Assembly: GCF_017813365.1 (NCBI RefSeq)
Contig: NZ_JAGIZA010000003.1
Coordinates: 62,001-126,000, forward strand
Direction of reading: 5' to 3'
From: Roseomonas indoligenes
Lineage (GTDB): Bacteria > Pseudomonadota > Alphaproteobacteria > Acetobacterales > Acetobacteraceae
DNA length: 64,000 bases
This document shows, one piece after another, positions 37,592-47,294 of the stretch. Numbering within the stretch: position 1 is the first letter of the stretch; each line of letters opens with the position of its first letter. Made by a program: the position numbers and the translations under genes. The notes beneath the pieces are model-generated. The model did not search any database. It was not told the DNA's origin and worked only from the letters and a program-made list of their open reading frames with translations.

Positions 37592-39073
37592 TCAGGCGAA
37601 GGCCCGGAGCTGTGGCATTCCCGTCAGTCCCGCGGCGCGCTCGACGACCGTGCCCACCGCGAACACGGTCTCCTCGTCGAAGTCGCGCCCGAGCACCTGC
37701 AGCCCCAGCGGCAGCCCGTGGCGGTCGAACCCCGCCGGCACGGTCATGCCGGGGATGCCCGCCAGGTTGGCCGTCACCGTGAACACGTCGTTCAGGTACA
37801 TCGCCACCGGATCGTCCTGCTTCTCCCCCGCCGGGAAGGCAGCGGAAGGGGTGGCCGGCGTCAGGATGGCGTCCACTTTCGTGAAGGCCTCGTCGAAGTC
37901 GCGCTTGATCAGCGCGCGCACCTTCTGCGCCTTCAGGTAGTAGGCGTCGTAGTAGCCGGCGCTCAGCACATAGGTGCCGATCATGATGCGCCGCTTCACC
38001 TCGGCCCCGAATCCCGCCGCGCGCGTGCGCTCGTACAGATCCTTCAGGTCCTGGCCGTCCACCCGCGCGCCGTAGCGCACGCCGTCATAGCGCGCGAGGT
38101 TGGAGGAGGCCTCCGCCGGCGCCACGATGTAGTAGGTCGGCAGCGCGTATTTCGTGTGCGGAAGGGAGATCTCGACGATCTCGGCTCCCTCTGCCCGCAG
38201 CCACTCCAGCCCCTGCTGCCACAGCGCCTCGATCTCGTCGGGCATGCCCTCCAGCCGGTACTCCTTCGGCACGCCGATCCGCAGTCCCTTTACACCGCGC
38301 GCGCAGGCCGCAGCGAAGTCCGGCACCGGCAGGTTCGCGCTGGTGCTGTCCTTCGGATCGTGCCCGGACATGCTCTCCAGCAGGATGGCGCAGTCCTCCA
38401 CGGTGCGCGCCACCGGCCCCGGCGTGTCCAGGGAGGAGGCGAAGGCCACCACGCCCCAGCGGGAGCACCGCCCATAGGTCGGCTTGATCCCGGCGATGCC
38501 GCAGAAGGCCGCGGGCTGACGGATGGAGCCGCCCGTGTCCGTCGCCGTCGCGCCCAGCGCCAGCCGCGCTGCCACGGCCGCCGCCGATCCGCCGGAGGAC
38601 CCGCCCGGCACCAGCCGCACGCCATCGTCGTTGGAGCGCTGCCAGGGGTTCTCCACCTCGCCATAGGCCGAGGTGGCGTTGGAGGAGCCCATGGCGAACT
38701 CGTCCAGATTCACCTTGCCCAGGAACACCGCGCCGTCCCGCAGCAGGTTGGACGTGACCGTGCTCTCATAGGGCGGCGTGAACTCGCCCAGGATCCGGCT
38801 GGCAGCCGTGGTCCGGGTGCCGGCCGTGCAGAACAGGTCCTTGATCGCCAGCGGGATGCCCTCAAGCTTCCCGGCAAGACCATCGGCCCGGCGCTTGTCG
38901 GAGGCCCGCGCCGCCTCCAGCGCCTTCTCCGCCGTTACGGTGATGAAGGCGTTCAGGCGGGGGTTCAGGGCCTGGATCGCGTCTAAGTGGGCCTGCGTCA
39001 GCGCCTCTGAGGTGACGATGCCCTCGTTCAGCGCCTCGAGCGCGCCGCGGATGGTAAAATCGGTGGGGTGCAT
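37592..39073 (-). CDS. gatA: Aspartyl/glutamyl-tRNA amidotransferase subunit A
   Basis: A 493-residue amidase. The signature [20 protein letters not shown] follows the catalytic Lys78 ([14 protein letters not shown]), and [20 protein letters not shown] supplies the nucleophile Ser183. The end is [10 protein letters not shown]. It hydrolyses Gln to supply ammonia to GatB. The ATG overlaps the gatC stop (TGATG), so they are one operon. Length and motifs are normal. Confidence 0.97.
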   Translation of the reverse strand: MHPTDFTIRGALEALNEGIVTSEALTQAHLDAIQALNPRLNAFITVTAEKALEAARASDKRRADGLAGKLEGIPLAIKDLFCTAGTRTTAASRILGEFTPPYESTVTSNLLRDGAVFLGKVNLDEFAMGSSNATSAYGEVENPWQRSNDDGVRLVPGGSSGGSAAAVAARLALGATATDTGGSIRQPAAFCGIAGIKPTYGRCSRWGVVAFASSLDTPGPVARTVEDCAILLESMSGHDPKDSTSANLPVPDFAAACARGVKGLRIGVPKEYRLEGMPDEIEALWQQGLEWLRAEGAEIVEISLPHTKYALPTYYIVAPAEASSNLARYDGVRYGARVDGQDLKDLYERTRAAGFGAEVKRRIMIGTYVLSAGYYDAYYLKAQKVRALIKRDFDEAFTKVDAILTPATPSAAFPAGEKQDDPVAMYLNDVFTVTANLAGIPGMTVPAGFDRHGLPLGLQVLGRDFDEETVFAVGTVVERAAGLTGMPQLRAFA

Positions 39074-39360
39074 CACTCGACAACCTTCGGAACGGCGAAG
39101 AAATCGCCCGCGCGATCTGGGGCGTTGGCCAGAACGGCCGCGGCCTGCCCGCCATCGGTGACGACATCCTCGCGCATCGGCATGGCGGAAGCCCCGGCGC
39201 CGGCCAGGGGCTCCACATCGGCGGTATCAACCTCCTGCAGCTGCTCGATCCAGCCGAGGATGCCGTTCAGCTCCGCTTGCAGGCGCTGGTCCTCCCCCTC
39301 CTCCAGATGGAGCCGGGCGAGCGACGCGACGCGCCTCACGGTCTGCAAGTCGAGTGACAT
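39073..39360 (-). CDS. gatC: Aspartyl/glutamyl-tRNA amidotransferase subunit C
   Basis: A 95-residue GatC. It begins [20 protein letters not shown] and contains [20 protein letters not shown], then [20 protein letters not shown] and [10 protein letters not shown]. It joins GatA and GatB. It is the first gene of the operon gatC-gatA-lipoprotein-gatB. Confidence 0.96.
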   Translation of the reverse strand: MSLDLQTVRRVASLARLHLEEGEDQRLQAELNGILGWIEQLQEVDTADVEPLAGAGASAMPMREDVVTDGGQAAAVLANAPDRAGDFFAVPKVVE

Positions 39361-39468
39361 GGAACGTCCTGGTCAGAAGGCGAAGAGCCCTCAGGAAGCC
39401 GCCGCCCCCCCTCAAGTCAAGGGGCAGCGCCTTTCCCGCCCGGCGGCGCGGGCGCATATCGCGGGGGA

Positions 39469-40407
39469 ATGCCGCATCACCGCTCCCTCGCCGCCCTCCT
39501 GGCCACCTTCATCCTCGCGCCGGGCGCCGCCTCCGCCGCCTGCCTTCCCGGCGAGGGCGAGCGCCTGATCCTCGCGGCCCAGGCCTCCCCCGCCGCCCGC
39601 GCCCTGCTCGGCCCCGCGGCCGCCGGCCCGCTGCCGATCGTTCTCGCCCAGGCCAATGGCGCAGCCCTGGCCTTCGTGCTGGATACCGGCTCCAACCTCA
39701 CCCTCCTCCGCCCGGAGGCGGCCGTGGCGCTCGGCCTGTCGATGGACCCGGACCGGTCCACCCCCATCACCGGCGTTGGCGGTACATCCCGCATGCCGAA
39801 CGCCGTGATGCGCCATTTCCAGATCGGCCGGCGCGTGTTCCAGAACCTCTCCGTCCCCGTCGCCCCGGGCAGCGAGGACGAGGGCGGCATCGCCGGCATC
39901 GTCGGCGCCGACCTGCTCCGCCAGGGCGCGCTGGAGCTGGACCTCGCCGCCGGACGCGCCGTGCTGCACGACAGCCCCGGCTGCATCGCCGCCCCGCCCC
40001 CCTGGCCCGCGGAGGCCATCCCGGCGGAGGTGACGGGCGAGGGGCTGGTGGTGATCCCCCTGCGCCTGAACGGCCGCCCCGCCCGCGCCCTGCTCGATAC
40101 CGGGGCGGTCCGCACGGTGCTGCGGCAGGACCGGATCACCGATTTCGGCATCCCCGCCAGCGCGCTCGGCGCCCCGGCCGCCGGCACCGTTTTCGGCACG
40201 GGCGGGGAGGCCGCCGCCTTCCGCATCCATGAGGGCGCGACCCTCAAGCTCGGCGAATACACCACGGCCGCAATGCCGATCGTCATCGCCCCCCTCCCGC
40301 CTTCCCTGCCCGTGGACCTGGTGCTCGGCCAGGACATCCTCGGCACCCGCCGCCTTCTGCTGTCCTACGCCGCCCGGCGCCTCTGGGTCGGTCCCTCGGC
40401 GCGCTGA
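39469..40407 (+). CDS. Two-domain retropepsin-like aspartic protease
   Basis: A 312-residue exported protein. A signal peptide covers the first 23 residues (LAALLATFILAPGAASAACL). Two aspartic protease half-domains carry LAFVLDTGSNLTLLRPEAAV near residue 66 and RPARALLDTGAVRTVLRQDR near 205, with DLVLGQDILGTRRLLLSY near 285. Both catalytic Asp-Thr-Gly triads are present. It may process or fold envelope proteins; the target is unknown. It overlaps nothing. Confidence 0.85.
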   Translation: MPHHRSLAALLATFILAPGAASAACLPGEGERLILAAQASPAARALLGPAAAGPLPIVLAQANGAALAFVLDTGSNLTLLRPEAAVALGLSMDPDRSTPITGVGGTSRMPNAVMRHFQIGRRVFQNLSVPVAPGSEDEGGIAGIVGADLLRQGALELDLAAGRAVLHDSPGCIAAPPPWPAEAIPAEVTGEGLVVIPLRLNGRPARALLDTGAVRTVLRQDRITDFGIPASALGAPAAGTVFGTGGEAAAFRIHEGATLKLGEYTTAAMPIVIAPLPPSLPVDLVLGQDILGTRRLLLSYAARRLWVGPSAR

Positions 40408-40408
40408 C

Positions 40409-40870
40409 ATGCCGGTCACCCCCCTCCCCGCGCTTCGCGCCGCCCTGCCCCGCCACGCCCGCCTGATCGGGCTCGATCCCGGCAGCAAGACAATCGGCAT
40501 CGCCCTCTCGGACGTCCTGCTGATGCTCGCCTCACCCTATGCCGCCCTGGCCCGCGGCAAGCTGGCCCCCAACGCCGCCGAGATCCGCCGCATCGCGGAG
40601 AAGGAGGGCGCGGGCGGCCTGGTCTGCGGGCTGCCACTGGGCATGGACGGCTCCTTCGGCCCCGCCGCCCAGGCCGCGAAGGATTGGGCCATGGCTGTCT
40701 CCAACGCCACCGGCCTGCCGGTCGCGCTCTGGGACGAGCGCCTCTCCTCCTCCGCCGTGAACCGGATGATGATCGAGGCCGACCTCTCCCGCGCCAAGCG
40801 CGCGAAAGCCGTGGATGCGGCCGCGGCCGCCTACATGCTCCAGGCCGCGCTGGACGCCACGCGGGGCTGA
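40409..40870 (+). CDS. ruvX: Holliday junction resolvase-like / 16S rRNA processing protein
   Basis: A 153-residue YqgF/RuvX protein. It has ARLIGLDPGSKTIGIALSDV near residue 17, VCGLPLGMDGSFGPAAQAAK near 70, WDERLSSSAVNRMMIEADLS near 107 and DAAAAAYMLQAALDA. It is an RNase H-fold nuclease implicated in 16S rRNA 5' processing. The ATG follows the preceding stop by one base, so they are likely one transcript. Confidence 0.92.
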   Translation: MPVTPLPALRAALPRHARLIGLDPGSKTIGIALSDVLLMLASPYAALARGKLAPNAAEIRRIAEKEGAGGLVCGLPLGMDGSFGPAAQAAKDWAMAVSNATGLPVALWDERLSSSAVNRMMIEADLSRAKRAKAVDAAAAAYMLQAALDATRG

Positions 40871-40939
40871 CGCCCGCGCATTGGACATCCCGCCCGGCCT
40901 GGCGCATCCCACGGGATACAGCCGGAGGATCCCGAGACG

Positions 40940-41530
40940 ATGCAGAGCCCGAGCGACAGCGCAGCGGCCCTGGCCATGGAGGGGGCCGACGCCGATCGCC
41001 CGCCGCCGAGCTGCACGGACCTGTTCCTCGGCTTCCTCGGCCTCGGCCTGATGGGCTTCGGCGGCGTGCTCCCCATGGCGCGCCGCATGCTCGTGGAGGA
41101 CCGGCGCTGGCTGGCCCCGGACCAGTTCACGGAGCTGCTGGGCCTCTGCCAGTTCCTCCCGGGCGGCAACATCATCAACCTCTCCGTCGCGGTGGGCCTC
41201 GAGTTCCGCGGCGTGGCGGGCGCCATGTCAGCCATTCTCGGCCTGATCCTCGGCCCGACCGCTGTGGTGATCGGCCTCGGCGTCCTTTACGACCAGTACA
41301 AGGACGACCCGACCCTCCGGCACATCTTCATGGGCCTGGCCGCCGCCGCCGCGGGGCTGCTGGTTGCAACGGCGTGGAAGATGCTGGTGCCGCTGCGCGC
41401 CCGGCCGGTGACGCTGGGCATCGTCCTCCTCACCGCCCTCGCGATCGCCGTGCTGCGCCTGCCGCTGCTGCCGAGCATGGCGGTGCTGGCGCCCCTCAGC
41501 ATCCTCGCGACCTGGCGCCTCAGCCGATGA
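40940..41530 (+). CDS. Chromate transporter, N-terminal half-type subunit
   Basis: A 196-residue membrane protein. LFLGFLGLGLMGFGGVLPMA and LCQFLPGGNIINLSVAVGLE are the signature of the ChrA half family. About six membrane segments are expected. GGAGG lies 10 bases upstream of the ATG. It is paired with the next gene, which provides the second half. The pair exports chromate or other anions; the substrate is not proven. Confidence 0.9.
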   Translation: MQSPSDSAAALAMEGADADRPPPSCTDLFLGFLGLGLMGFGGVLPMARRMLVEDRRWLAPDQFTELLGLCQFLPGGNIINLSVAVGLEFRGVAGAMSAILGLILGPTAVVIGLGVLYDQYKDDPTLRHIFMGLAAAAAGLLVATAWKMLVPLRARPVTLGIVLLTALAIAVLRLPLLPSMAVLAPLSILATWRLSR

Positions 41531-42045
41531 GCACCCTCGTCGCCCTCGCCGTCATCTTCACCCAGCTCTCCCTGCTCGCCTTCGGCGGCGGGAACACCAT
41601 CCTGCCGGAGATGCAGCGCCAGGTGGTGGAGGTGCACCGCTGGATGAGCGCGCAGGACTTCACCGCCCTTTTTGCCCTCGCCCAGGCCGCGCCGGGTCCG
41701 AACATGATGGTGGTGCCGCTGGTGGGCTGGCACGTCGCGGGCTGGTCGGGCGTGCTCGTCTCATCGCTGGCGAAGTTTGGCCCCTCCTCCATCCTCACCG
41801 GAATCGTCCTGGGCCTCTGGCGGCGCTTCAAGGACCGCCCCTGGCGCAAGGTGGTGCAGGCCGGTCTGGTGCCGATGACGGTGGGGCTGGTCACGGCCAG
41901 CGCCTTTCTCATCACGGAAGCGACCACGACCGAATGGCTGCTCGGCGTGATCACGGCGGCCGTCGCGGCCCTGTCGGTCAGGACGAAGCTGCACCCGCTC
42001 TGGCTGCTGGGCGGCGGCGCCCTGGCCGCGCTCGCCCTGCTGTGA
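41527..42045 (+). CDS. Chromate transporter, C-terminal half-type subunit
   Basis: A 172-residue membrane protein that overlaps the first half by four bases (ATGA). LLAFGGGNTILPEMQRQVVE and FALAQAAPGPNMMVVPLVGW are the second ChrA half signature. It acts with the preceding gene as a split ChrA. No regulator such as ChrB is adjacent. Confidence 0.9.
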   Translation: MSTLVALAVIFTQLSLLAFGGGNTILPEMQRQVVEVHRWMSAQDFTALFALAQAAPGPNMMVVPLVGWHVAGWSGVLVSSLAKFGPSSILTGIVLGLWRRFKDRPWRKVVQAGLVPMTVGLVTASAFLITEATTTEWLLGVITAAVAALSVRTKLHPLWLLGGGALAALALL

Positions 42046-42113
42046 AGCCGGGCAGGCCGGGAATGCCCGGCGCAGGTGGATGCGGAATCGCACGAAAGGG
42101 CTAGCTTGCCGCC

Positions 42114-42812
42114 ATGCGCCTGCTGCCAGCCGTCCTCGCCCTGCTCCTTGCCCCTCTACCGGCCCTGGCCGCGGACTGCCTCGGGCTCGGCGCCGCCGGC
42201 ACGCCCGCGGAGCTCCGCATGGTGCGCGACGGCCCGCCTCACCCTCTCTATCGCGGCGCGGCGGATGCGAGCTGCCCCGCCGAAACTGCTGCCTGCCGGT
42301 CAAGCGCGACGCTCGGGCCGCGTTTCCGCGTGGTGGCGGGGGAGGCGAACGGGGCCTTCACCTGCGTGGTCCGGGCCGACGCGAAGGGTCGGATGACGGC
42401 GGGCTGGCTGCCCACCTCCGCCCTGGCCCTCCCGCCCGAGGTCCCGCCGCTTCGCGCCGCGGACTGGATTGGGCGCTGGCACAGCGGGACGGATCGCTAC
42501 CTCATCGTCACCGCGACGCTGGACGGCGCCCTCGTCCTGCGCGGAGAGGCGCGCGAGGGCGCCCGCGCCGCGCGGCGAGGGCCGCGCCCGGCAGTCCATC
42601 ACGGCGTGCTGGACGCCCGTATCCAGACGGACGGCGACGACGCCGCCCTCGTCATCGGGGAGGACGGCGCCGCCCGCCCGGACGCGCCGGAGGAGGCCGA
42701 GCTCTGCCGCGTGGCCCTGCGCCGGCGCGGCCCCTATCTCATCGTTCAGGACAACGGCCGGTGCGGCGAGGCCGGTGTCGGCTTCACCGGCGCCTATCGC
42801 CGGACCGGCTGA
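42114..42812 (+). CDS. Secreted protein of unknown function (232 aa)
   Basis: It has a signal peptide (LLPAVLALLLAPLPALAADC) and a mature domain with paired Cys (DASCPAETAACRSS, FTCVVRADAKGRM), suggesting disulfides. A second domain contains IGRWHSGTDRYLIVTATLDG. It is strand-rich. No known family is recognised. It overlaps the convergent GNAT gene by 29 bases. Confidence 0.6.
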   Translation: MRLLPAVLALLLAPLPALAADCLGLGAAGTPAELRMVRDGPPHPLYRGAADASCPAETAACRSSATLGPRFRVVAGEANGAFTCVVRADAKGRMTAGWLPTSALALPPEVPPLRAADWIGRWHSGTDRYLIVTATLDGALVLRGEAREGARAARRGPRPAVHHGVLDARIQTDGDDAALVIGEDGAARPDAPEEAELCRVALRRRGPYLIVQDNGRCGEAGVGFTGAYRRTG

Positions 42813-43272
42813 CCGGCCGTTCCATGTAGCGGGCGCCGGAGTCGTAGCGCCGCAGCACCGCCTCAAGTGCCGGGTCCGGCACGGCGGCGAACCCCTGAAC
42901 CTGCCAGAACCCCTCCGTGCCCCCGATGGCCACGAGCGCCATGGGCAGCCCACCCGTCAGCTCCTCCAATTCCCGCAACGCCCCGCCGCCGGCGCCCTGG
43001 CCACGCGCGGCCGGCAGGATCGCCAGATCGTGCAGGTAGAAGACCCCGGGCGCCTCCGGCAGCGCGCCCAGTAGCGTGTCCAGGGCCGGCGGGCGCCGCC
43101 GGTGCCAGGGATGCGCGATGGCATAGCCCAGGGCGGTCTCCCCAGCCTCCAGCAGCAGGCATCCGGGCGGGTGCAGGGCCAGCCGCTCCGCGAAGACGGC
43201 ATCCGATTCCGGGTGCCCGGGGTGCACGGCCGCCGCGATCGCGCGGACCTCCGGCAGGTCCCCCGCCCGCAT
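42784..43272 (-). CDS. GNAT-family acetyltransferase
   Basis: A 162-residue protein starting MRAGDLPEVRAIAAAVHP. It has a central ALGYAIAHPWHRRRPP and the acetyl-CoA loop FYLHDLAILPAARGQGAGGG near 90, followed by ALVAIGGTEGFWQVQGFAAV. The fold is that of RimI-like acetyltransferases. It overlaps the convergent secreted-protein gene by 29 bases. The target is unknown. Confidence 0.85.
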   Translation of the reverse strand: MRAGDLPEVRAIAAAVHPGHPESDAVFAERLALHPPGCLLLEAGETALGYAIAHPWHRRRPPALDTLLGALPEAPGVFYLHDLAILPAARGQGAGGGALRELEELTGGLPMALVAIGGTEGFWQVQGFAAVPDPALEAVLRRYDSGARYMERPVSRSGDRRR

Positions 43273-43374
43273 CGCCCGCCAGATCCCGCCCTTTTCGCCC
43301 AGCCCCGCCTCCCCTAAACAGCCGGGGGTCGGCGACTCACCGGCCCTCGCCCCGTCCACCGCCAGCGAGGCCCC

Positions 43375-44316
43375 ATGCCCCTTTATCCGCACCGGCACCT
43401 CCTCGCGCTCCAGGGGCTGGAGCCCCCCTATATCGCGGAACTCCTGGACCTCGCCGAGAGCTACGCCTTGCTGAACCGCGGCGGAAAGGCCCAGCGGGAC
43501 GTGCTCCGGGGCCGCACCCTCATCAACCTGTTCTTCGAGGACAGCACCCGCACCCGCACCAGCTTCGAGCTGGCGGGCAAGCGGCTGGGCGCGGACGTGA
43601 TCAACATGTCCGTCTCCACCAGCAGCGTGAACAAAGGCGAGACGCTGCTCGACACCGCCTCCACGCTCAATGCCATGAAGACAGACCTCCTGGTGGTCCG
43701 CCACGCCCAGTCCGGCGCCCCCGCCCTTCTCTCCCAGAAGGTGGACGCCGCCGTGATCAATGCCGGCGACGGCACGCATGAGCACCCCACCCAAGCCCTG
43801 CTGGACGCGCTGACGATCCGCCGCCGCAAGGGGACGCTGGAGAACCTCACGGTCGCGATCTGCGGCGACGTGCTGCACAGCCGCGTGGCCCGCAGCAACA
43901 TCCACCTGCTGCTGGCGATGAACTGCCGCGTCCGCGTCGTCGGCCCGCCCACGCTCATCCCCGCGGAGGTAGAGGCGCTCGGCGTGGAGGTGTTCCACGA
44001 CATGCGGGCGGGCATCAAGGACGCGGATGTCGTGATGATGTTGCGGCTCCAGAAGGAGCGGATGGCGGGCGGCCTCGTCCCCTCCGCCCGCGAGTTCTTC
44101 CGTTTCTATGGGCTGGACGCGGCGAAGCTGAAGCTCGCCAAGCCCGACGCCATCGTCATGCATCCCGGCCCGATGAACCGCGGCGTGGAGATCGACAGCG
44201 CCGTCGCCGACGACCCCGCCCGCAGCGTGATCGGTGAGCAGGTGGAGATGGGCGTCGCCGTCCGCATGGCCGTCCTCGACATCCTCTCCCAGAACAACCG
44301 GCGGAACGCGCGATGA
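43375..44316 (+). CDS. pyrB: Aspartate carbamoyltransferase catalytic subunit
   Basis: A 313-residue ATCase. The carbamoyl-phosphate loop [20 protein letters not shown], the [14 protein letters not shown] site near 138 and [16 protein letters not shown] are all present. It catalyses the first committed step of pyrimidine synthesis. The ATGA overlap ties it to the next gene. No PyrI regulatory gene is visible. Confidence 0.97.
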   Translation: MPLYPHRHLLALQGLEPPYIAELLDLAESYALLNRGGKAQRDVLRGRTLINLFFEDSTRTRTSFELAGKRLGADVINMSVSTSSVNKGETLLDTASTLNAMKTDLLVVRHAQSGAPALLSQKVDAAVINAGDGTHEHPTQALLDALTIRRRKGTLENLTVAICGDVLHSRVARSNIHLLLAMNCRVRVVGPPTLIPAEVEALGVEVFHDMRAGIKDADVVMMLRLQKERMAGGLVPSAREFFRFYGLDAAKLKLAKPDAIVMHPGPMNRGVEIDSAVADDPARSVIGEQVEMGVAVRMAVLDILSQNNRRNAR

Positions 44317-45584
44317 GCACTCTTCTCCTCGACAACGCCCGCCTGGTCTGCCCCGCCACCGGCCGCGACGCCCCGGGCCGCCTGCTGGTGCAGGACGGCC
44401 GCATCGCCGGGCTGGACGGCAGCGGCGCGCCTGAGGGCGCGACCGTAGTGGACTGCGGCGGAGCCGTGCTCGCCCCCGGCCTGATCGACCTGCGCGCCAC
44501 CCTCGGCGAGCCGGGCCACGAGCACCGCGAGACGATCGAGAGCGCGGCCGAGGCGGCGGCGGCGGGCGGCATCACCACCCTCTGCGCCCTGCCGGACAGC
44601 GAGCCGGCGCTGGACGACCCCGCGCCGCTGCAATTCATCCTGCGCCGCGGCGAGATGACGGGCAGCCTCACCATCCTGCCCTACGGCGCCGCCACGCGTG
44701 GCTGCGCCGGGAAGGAGATGACGGAGTTCGGCCTGCTGCGGGAGGCCGGCGCGGTCGCCTTCACGGACGGCACCCGCGCCATCGCCGATGCGCGCACCAT
44801 GCGCCTCGCCCTCTCCTACGCCCGCGCCTTCGGCACCTTCATCGTGCAGCACCCGGAGGAGCCGAGCCTCGGCCGGAACGCGAGCGCGACCGAGGGCGAG
44901 ATGGCCACCCGCATGGGCCTGCCCTCCGCCCCCGCCGCCGCGGAGGCGATGATGGTGGCGCGGGACATCGCCCTCGCCCGGCTGACGAAGGGCCATGTCC
45001 ACTTCGCCCATGTCTCCACCGGTGCCGCTCTGGATCTGATCCGTGCCGCCAAGGCGGAGGGCCTGCGCGTTACCTGCGATACCGCGCCCCCCTATTTCGA
45101 CCTGAACGAGACGGCGATCGGCGACTTCCGCACCTACGCCAAGCTCTCCCCGCCCTTGCGGCGGGAGGAGGACCGCCTGGCCGTGATTGCGGCGCTGAAA
45201 GACGGTACGATCGACGCCATCGCCTCCGACCACCAGCCGCGCGACGCCGATGACAAGCGCGTGCCCTTCGCCCAGGCCGAGGCGGGCGGCGCCGGCCTCG
45301 CCACCCTGCTCGGCGTCACCCTGGCGCGTTATCACGGCGGCGACCTGACGCTGCTGCGCGCCCTCGAGCTCCTCACCGCCGCGCCCGCGAAGCTGCTGGG
45401 CCTCGAAGCCGGCCGCCTCGCCCCCGGGGCGCCTGCGGACCTCGTCCTTTTCTCCCCGGATCGCGGCTGGAAGGTCGAGGCCGGGAAGCTGCCGGGCAAG
45501 GCGCAGAACTCTCCCTTCGACGGCCGGGCGCTGGAGGGGAAGGTCCTCGGCACCTGGAAGGAAGGAAGGCGCGTCTTCGGATGA
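44313..45584 (+). CDS. Non-catalytic dihydroorotase-like partner (PyrC')
   Basis: A 423-residue dihydroorotase homologue. The zinc-binding HxH of active enzymes (usually DxHxH) is replaced by [12 protein letters not shown], and the second zinc-site element reads [11 protein letters not shown] in place of the usual His-containing block. [15 protein letters not shown] and IASDHQPRD are kept. A pseudo-dihydroorotase of this kind stabilises PyrB in many proteobacteria (pyrBC'). An active PyrC should be elsewhere on the chromosome. It is coupled to pyrB by ATGA. Confidence 0.85.
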   Translation: MSTLLLDNARLVCPATGRDAPGRLLVQDGRIAGLDGSGAPEGATVVDCGGAVLAPGLIDLRATLGEPGHEHRETIESAAEAAAAGGITTLCALPDSEPALDDPAPLQFILRRGEMTGSLTILPYGAATRGCAGKEMTEFGLLREAGAVAFTDGTRAIADARTMRLALSYARAFGTFIVQHPEEPSLGRNASATEGEMATRMGLPSAPAAAEAMMVARDIALARLTKGHVHFAHVSTGAALDLIRAAKAEGLRVTCDTAPPYFDLNETAIGDFRTYAKLSPPLRREEDRLAVIAALKDGTIDAIASDHQPRDADDKRVPFAQAEAGGAGLATLLGVTLARYHGGDLTLLRALELLTAAPAKLLGLEAGRLAPGAPADLVLFSPDRGWKVEAGKLPGKAQNSPFDGRALEGKVLGTWKEGRRVFG

Positions 45585-46165
45585 ACGGGCTCCTCGCCGC
45601 GATCCTCGGCCTGCTCCTGGGATCCATCCCCTTCGGCCTCCTCCTCACCCGCGCCGCCGGGCTGGGGGACATCCGCAGCATCGGCTCCGGCAACATCGGC
45701 GCCACCAACGTCCTGCGGACGGGCAACAAGAAGCTGGCCGCCGCCACCCTGGTGCTGGACTTCCTCAAGGGCGCCGCCGCCGTCTGGCTCGCCGCCGCCC
45801 TCTTCGGCCCGGAGACAGCGGGAATAGCCGCGATCGCGGCCGTCCTGGGCCACTGTCACCCGCCCTGGCTCGCCTTTCGCGGCGGCAAGGGCGTCGCCAC
45901 GGCGCTCGGCGTCTTCCTGGCCCTGGCCTGGCCCGTCTTCGTCGCGGCCGCCCTGACCTGGCTCGTCATGGCGAAGCTGGTGAAGATCTCCTCCGCCTCC
46001 GCCCTGACCGGAATGGCGGTGGCGGCGATCGTGGCCTTCGCCTGGGGGGGCTGGCCGCTGTTCTGGCCGGTCGCGTTGATCGTCGCCTATGTCACGCTGC
46101 GCCACCATGCCAACATCGCCCGCCTGATCGCCGGGACGGAGCCGCGGATCGGCCAAGGCAAGTGA
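45581..46165 (+). CDS. plsY: Acyl-phosphate:glycerol-3-phosphate acyltransferase
   Basis: A 194-residue Pls[21 protein letters not shown] and RSIGSGNIGATNVLRTGNKK are conserved, with about five membrane helices; HPPWLAFRGGKGVATALGVF supplies the GGKGVATALG motif. It makes lysophosphatidic acid from acyl phosphate. It overlaps pyrC' and the dprA start by four bases. Confidence 0.96.
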   Translation: MNGLLAAILGLLLGSIPFGLLLTRAAGLGDIRSIGSGNIGATNVLRTGNKKLAAATLVLDFLKGAAAVWLAAALFGPETAGIAAIAAVLGHCHPPWLAFRGGKGVATALGVFLALAWPVFVAAALTWLVMAKLVKISSASALTGMAVAAIVAFAWGGWPLFWPVALIVAYVTLRHHANIARLIAGTEPRIGQGK

Positions 46166-47294
46166 TCGCACCGGCCGAGTCCCTCGCCCGCCTCCGACTA
46201 GTGCGCTCCGAGGGAGTCGGCCCGCAGACCTTCCGCCGACTTCTCTCGGAACATGGCAGCACCGCCAGAGCCCTACGCACTCTCGGCAGCCGCGCCGCAG
46301 ACCTCGCCGCTGTAGAGCGTGAACACGACGCGGTCCTCGCCATGGGCGGCCACTGGCTCCATCTCGGCACCCCCGCCTACCCGCCCCTGCTGGCCGCGAT
46401 CGCGGATCCGCCCCTGTTCTTGCCGCCCTGGGCGACCTCTCTCTCCTCACCTCCCGCCAGGTCGCCATCGTCGGCGCCCGCAACGCCTCCGCGGGCGGCC
46501 GCCGCATCGCGGAGGAGATGGCGGAGGCCCTGGCCGCCGCCGGCGTGGCGGTCACCTCCGGCCTGGCCCGCGGCATCGACACTGCCGCCCATCTCGGCGC
46601 CCTTCCCCACGGCCGCACCATTGGCGTGGTCCCCGGCGGGCTGGACGTGGCCTACCCGCCCGAGAACGCCGCCCTCCAGCGCCGCATCGGGACGGAGGGC
46701 CTGCTCCTGGCCGAAGTCCCGCTCGGAACGGCCCCCCTGGCCACGCATTTCCCCCGCCGGAACCGGATCGTGGCCGGCCTCGCCCTCGGCGTGGTGGTGG
46801 TGGAGGCCGCTCCGCGCTCCGGCACCCTCATCACCGCCCGCCTGGGCGCCGAGGCCGGGCGGGAGATCTACGCGGTCCCCGGCTCCCCGCTCGACCCCCG
46901 CTGCCGGGGCTCCAACGACCTGATCCGCAACGGCGCCCATTTCTGCGAGGGCGCTGCGGACGTGCTGGAAACCCTGCCCGCCAGCGCGGAGGCCGCCCCC
47001 ATTTTCCATGATCCCTTTCACCGCCCCCCCTCGCGCGCGCCCGCGTATACCCCCGCGCCCGCCCGCGATGCGCGCGAGGAATCAAGGGGTTCCGACCTCC
47101 TCTCCCTCGTCGGCCCGACACCCGTCGCGGTTGACGAGGTGCTCCGCCGCTGCCACCTCTCCCCGCCTGAGGCCCGTGCCGCGCTCCTCGAGCTGGAGCT
47201 GGAAGGGCTGATCGAGGCGCTGCCCGGAAACCGCGTCATGCGCTCCGGCCATCAGCGCGAAAAGGATTTCGGAGGGTTCCGCACCCCCACATGA
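46162..47294 (+). pseudogene. dprA: DNA processing protein DprA with a one-base frameshift
   Basis: It begins at a GTG overlapping plsY. The N-terminal part reads LARLRLVRSEGVGPQTFRRL and YPPLLAAIADPP in one frame. From near 46,415 the sequence continues in another frame with AALGDLSLLTSRQVAIVGAR, VTSGLARGIDTAAH and VVVVEAAPRSGTLITARLGA, all typical of the DprA Rossmann fold. A single C missing from the run at 46,411-46,414 would restore DPPPVLAALGDL. The protein loads RecA on single-stranded DNA during transformation. It may be truly inactive or a sequencing error. Confidence 0.85.

Noticed and set aside
33567-37940. A very long open frame (about 1,450 codons) on the plus strand antisense to the photolyase and gat genes
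   Set aside because: It lies wholly over real genes on the other strand, is rich in Arg, His and Pro, and has no domain; it is a by-product of high GC content.
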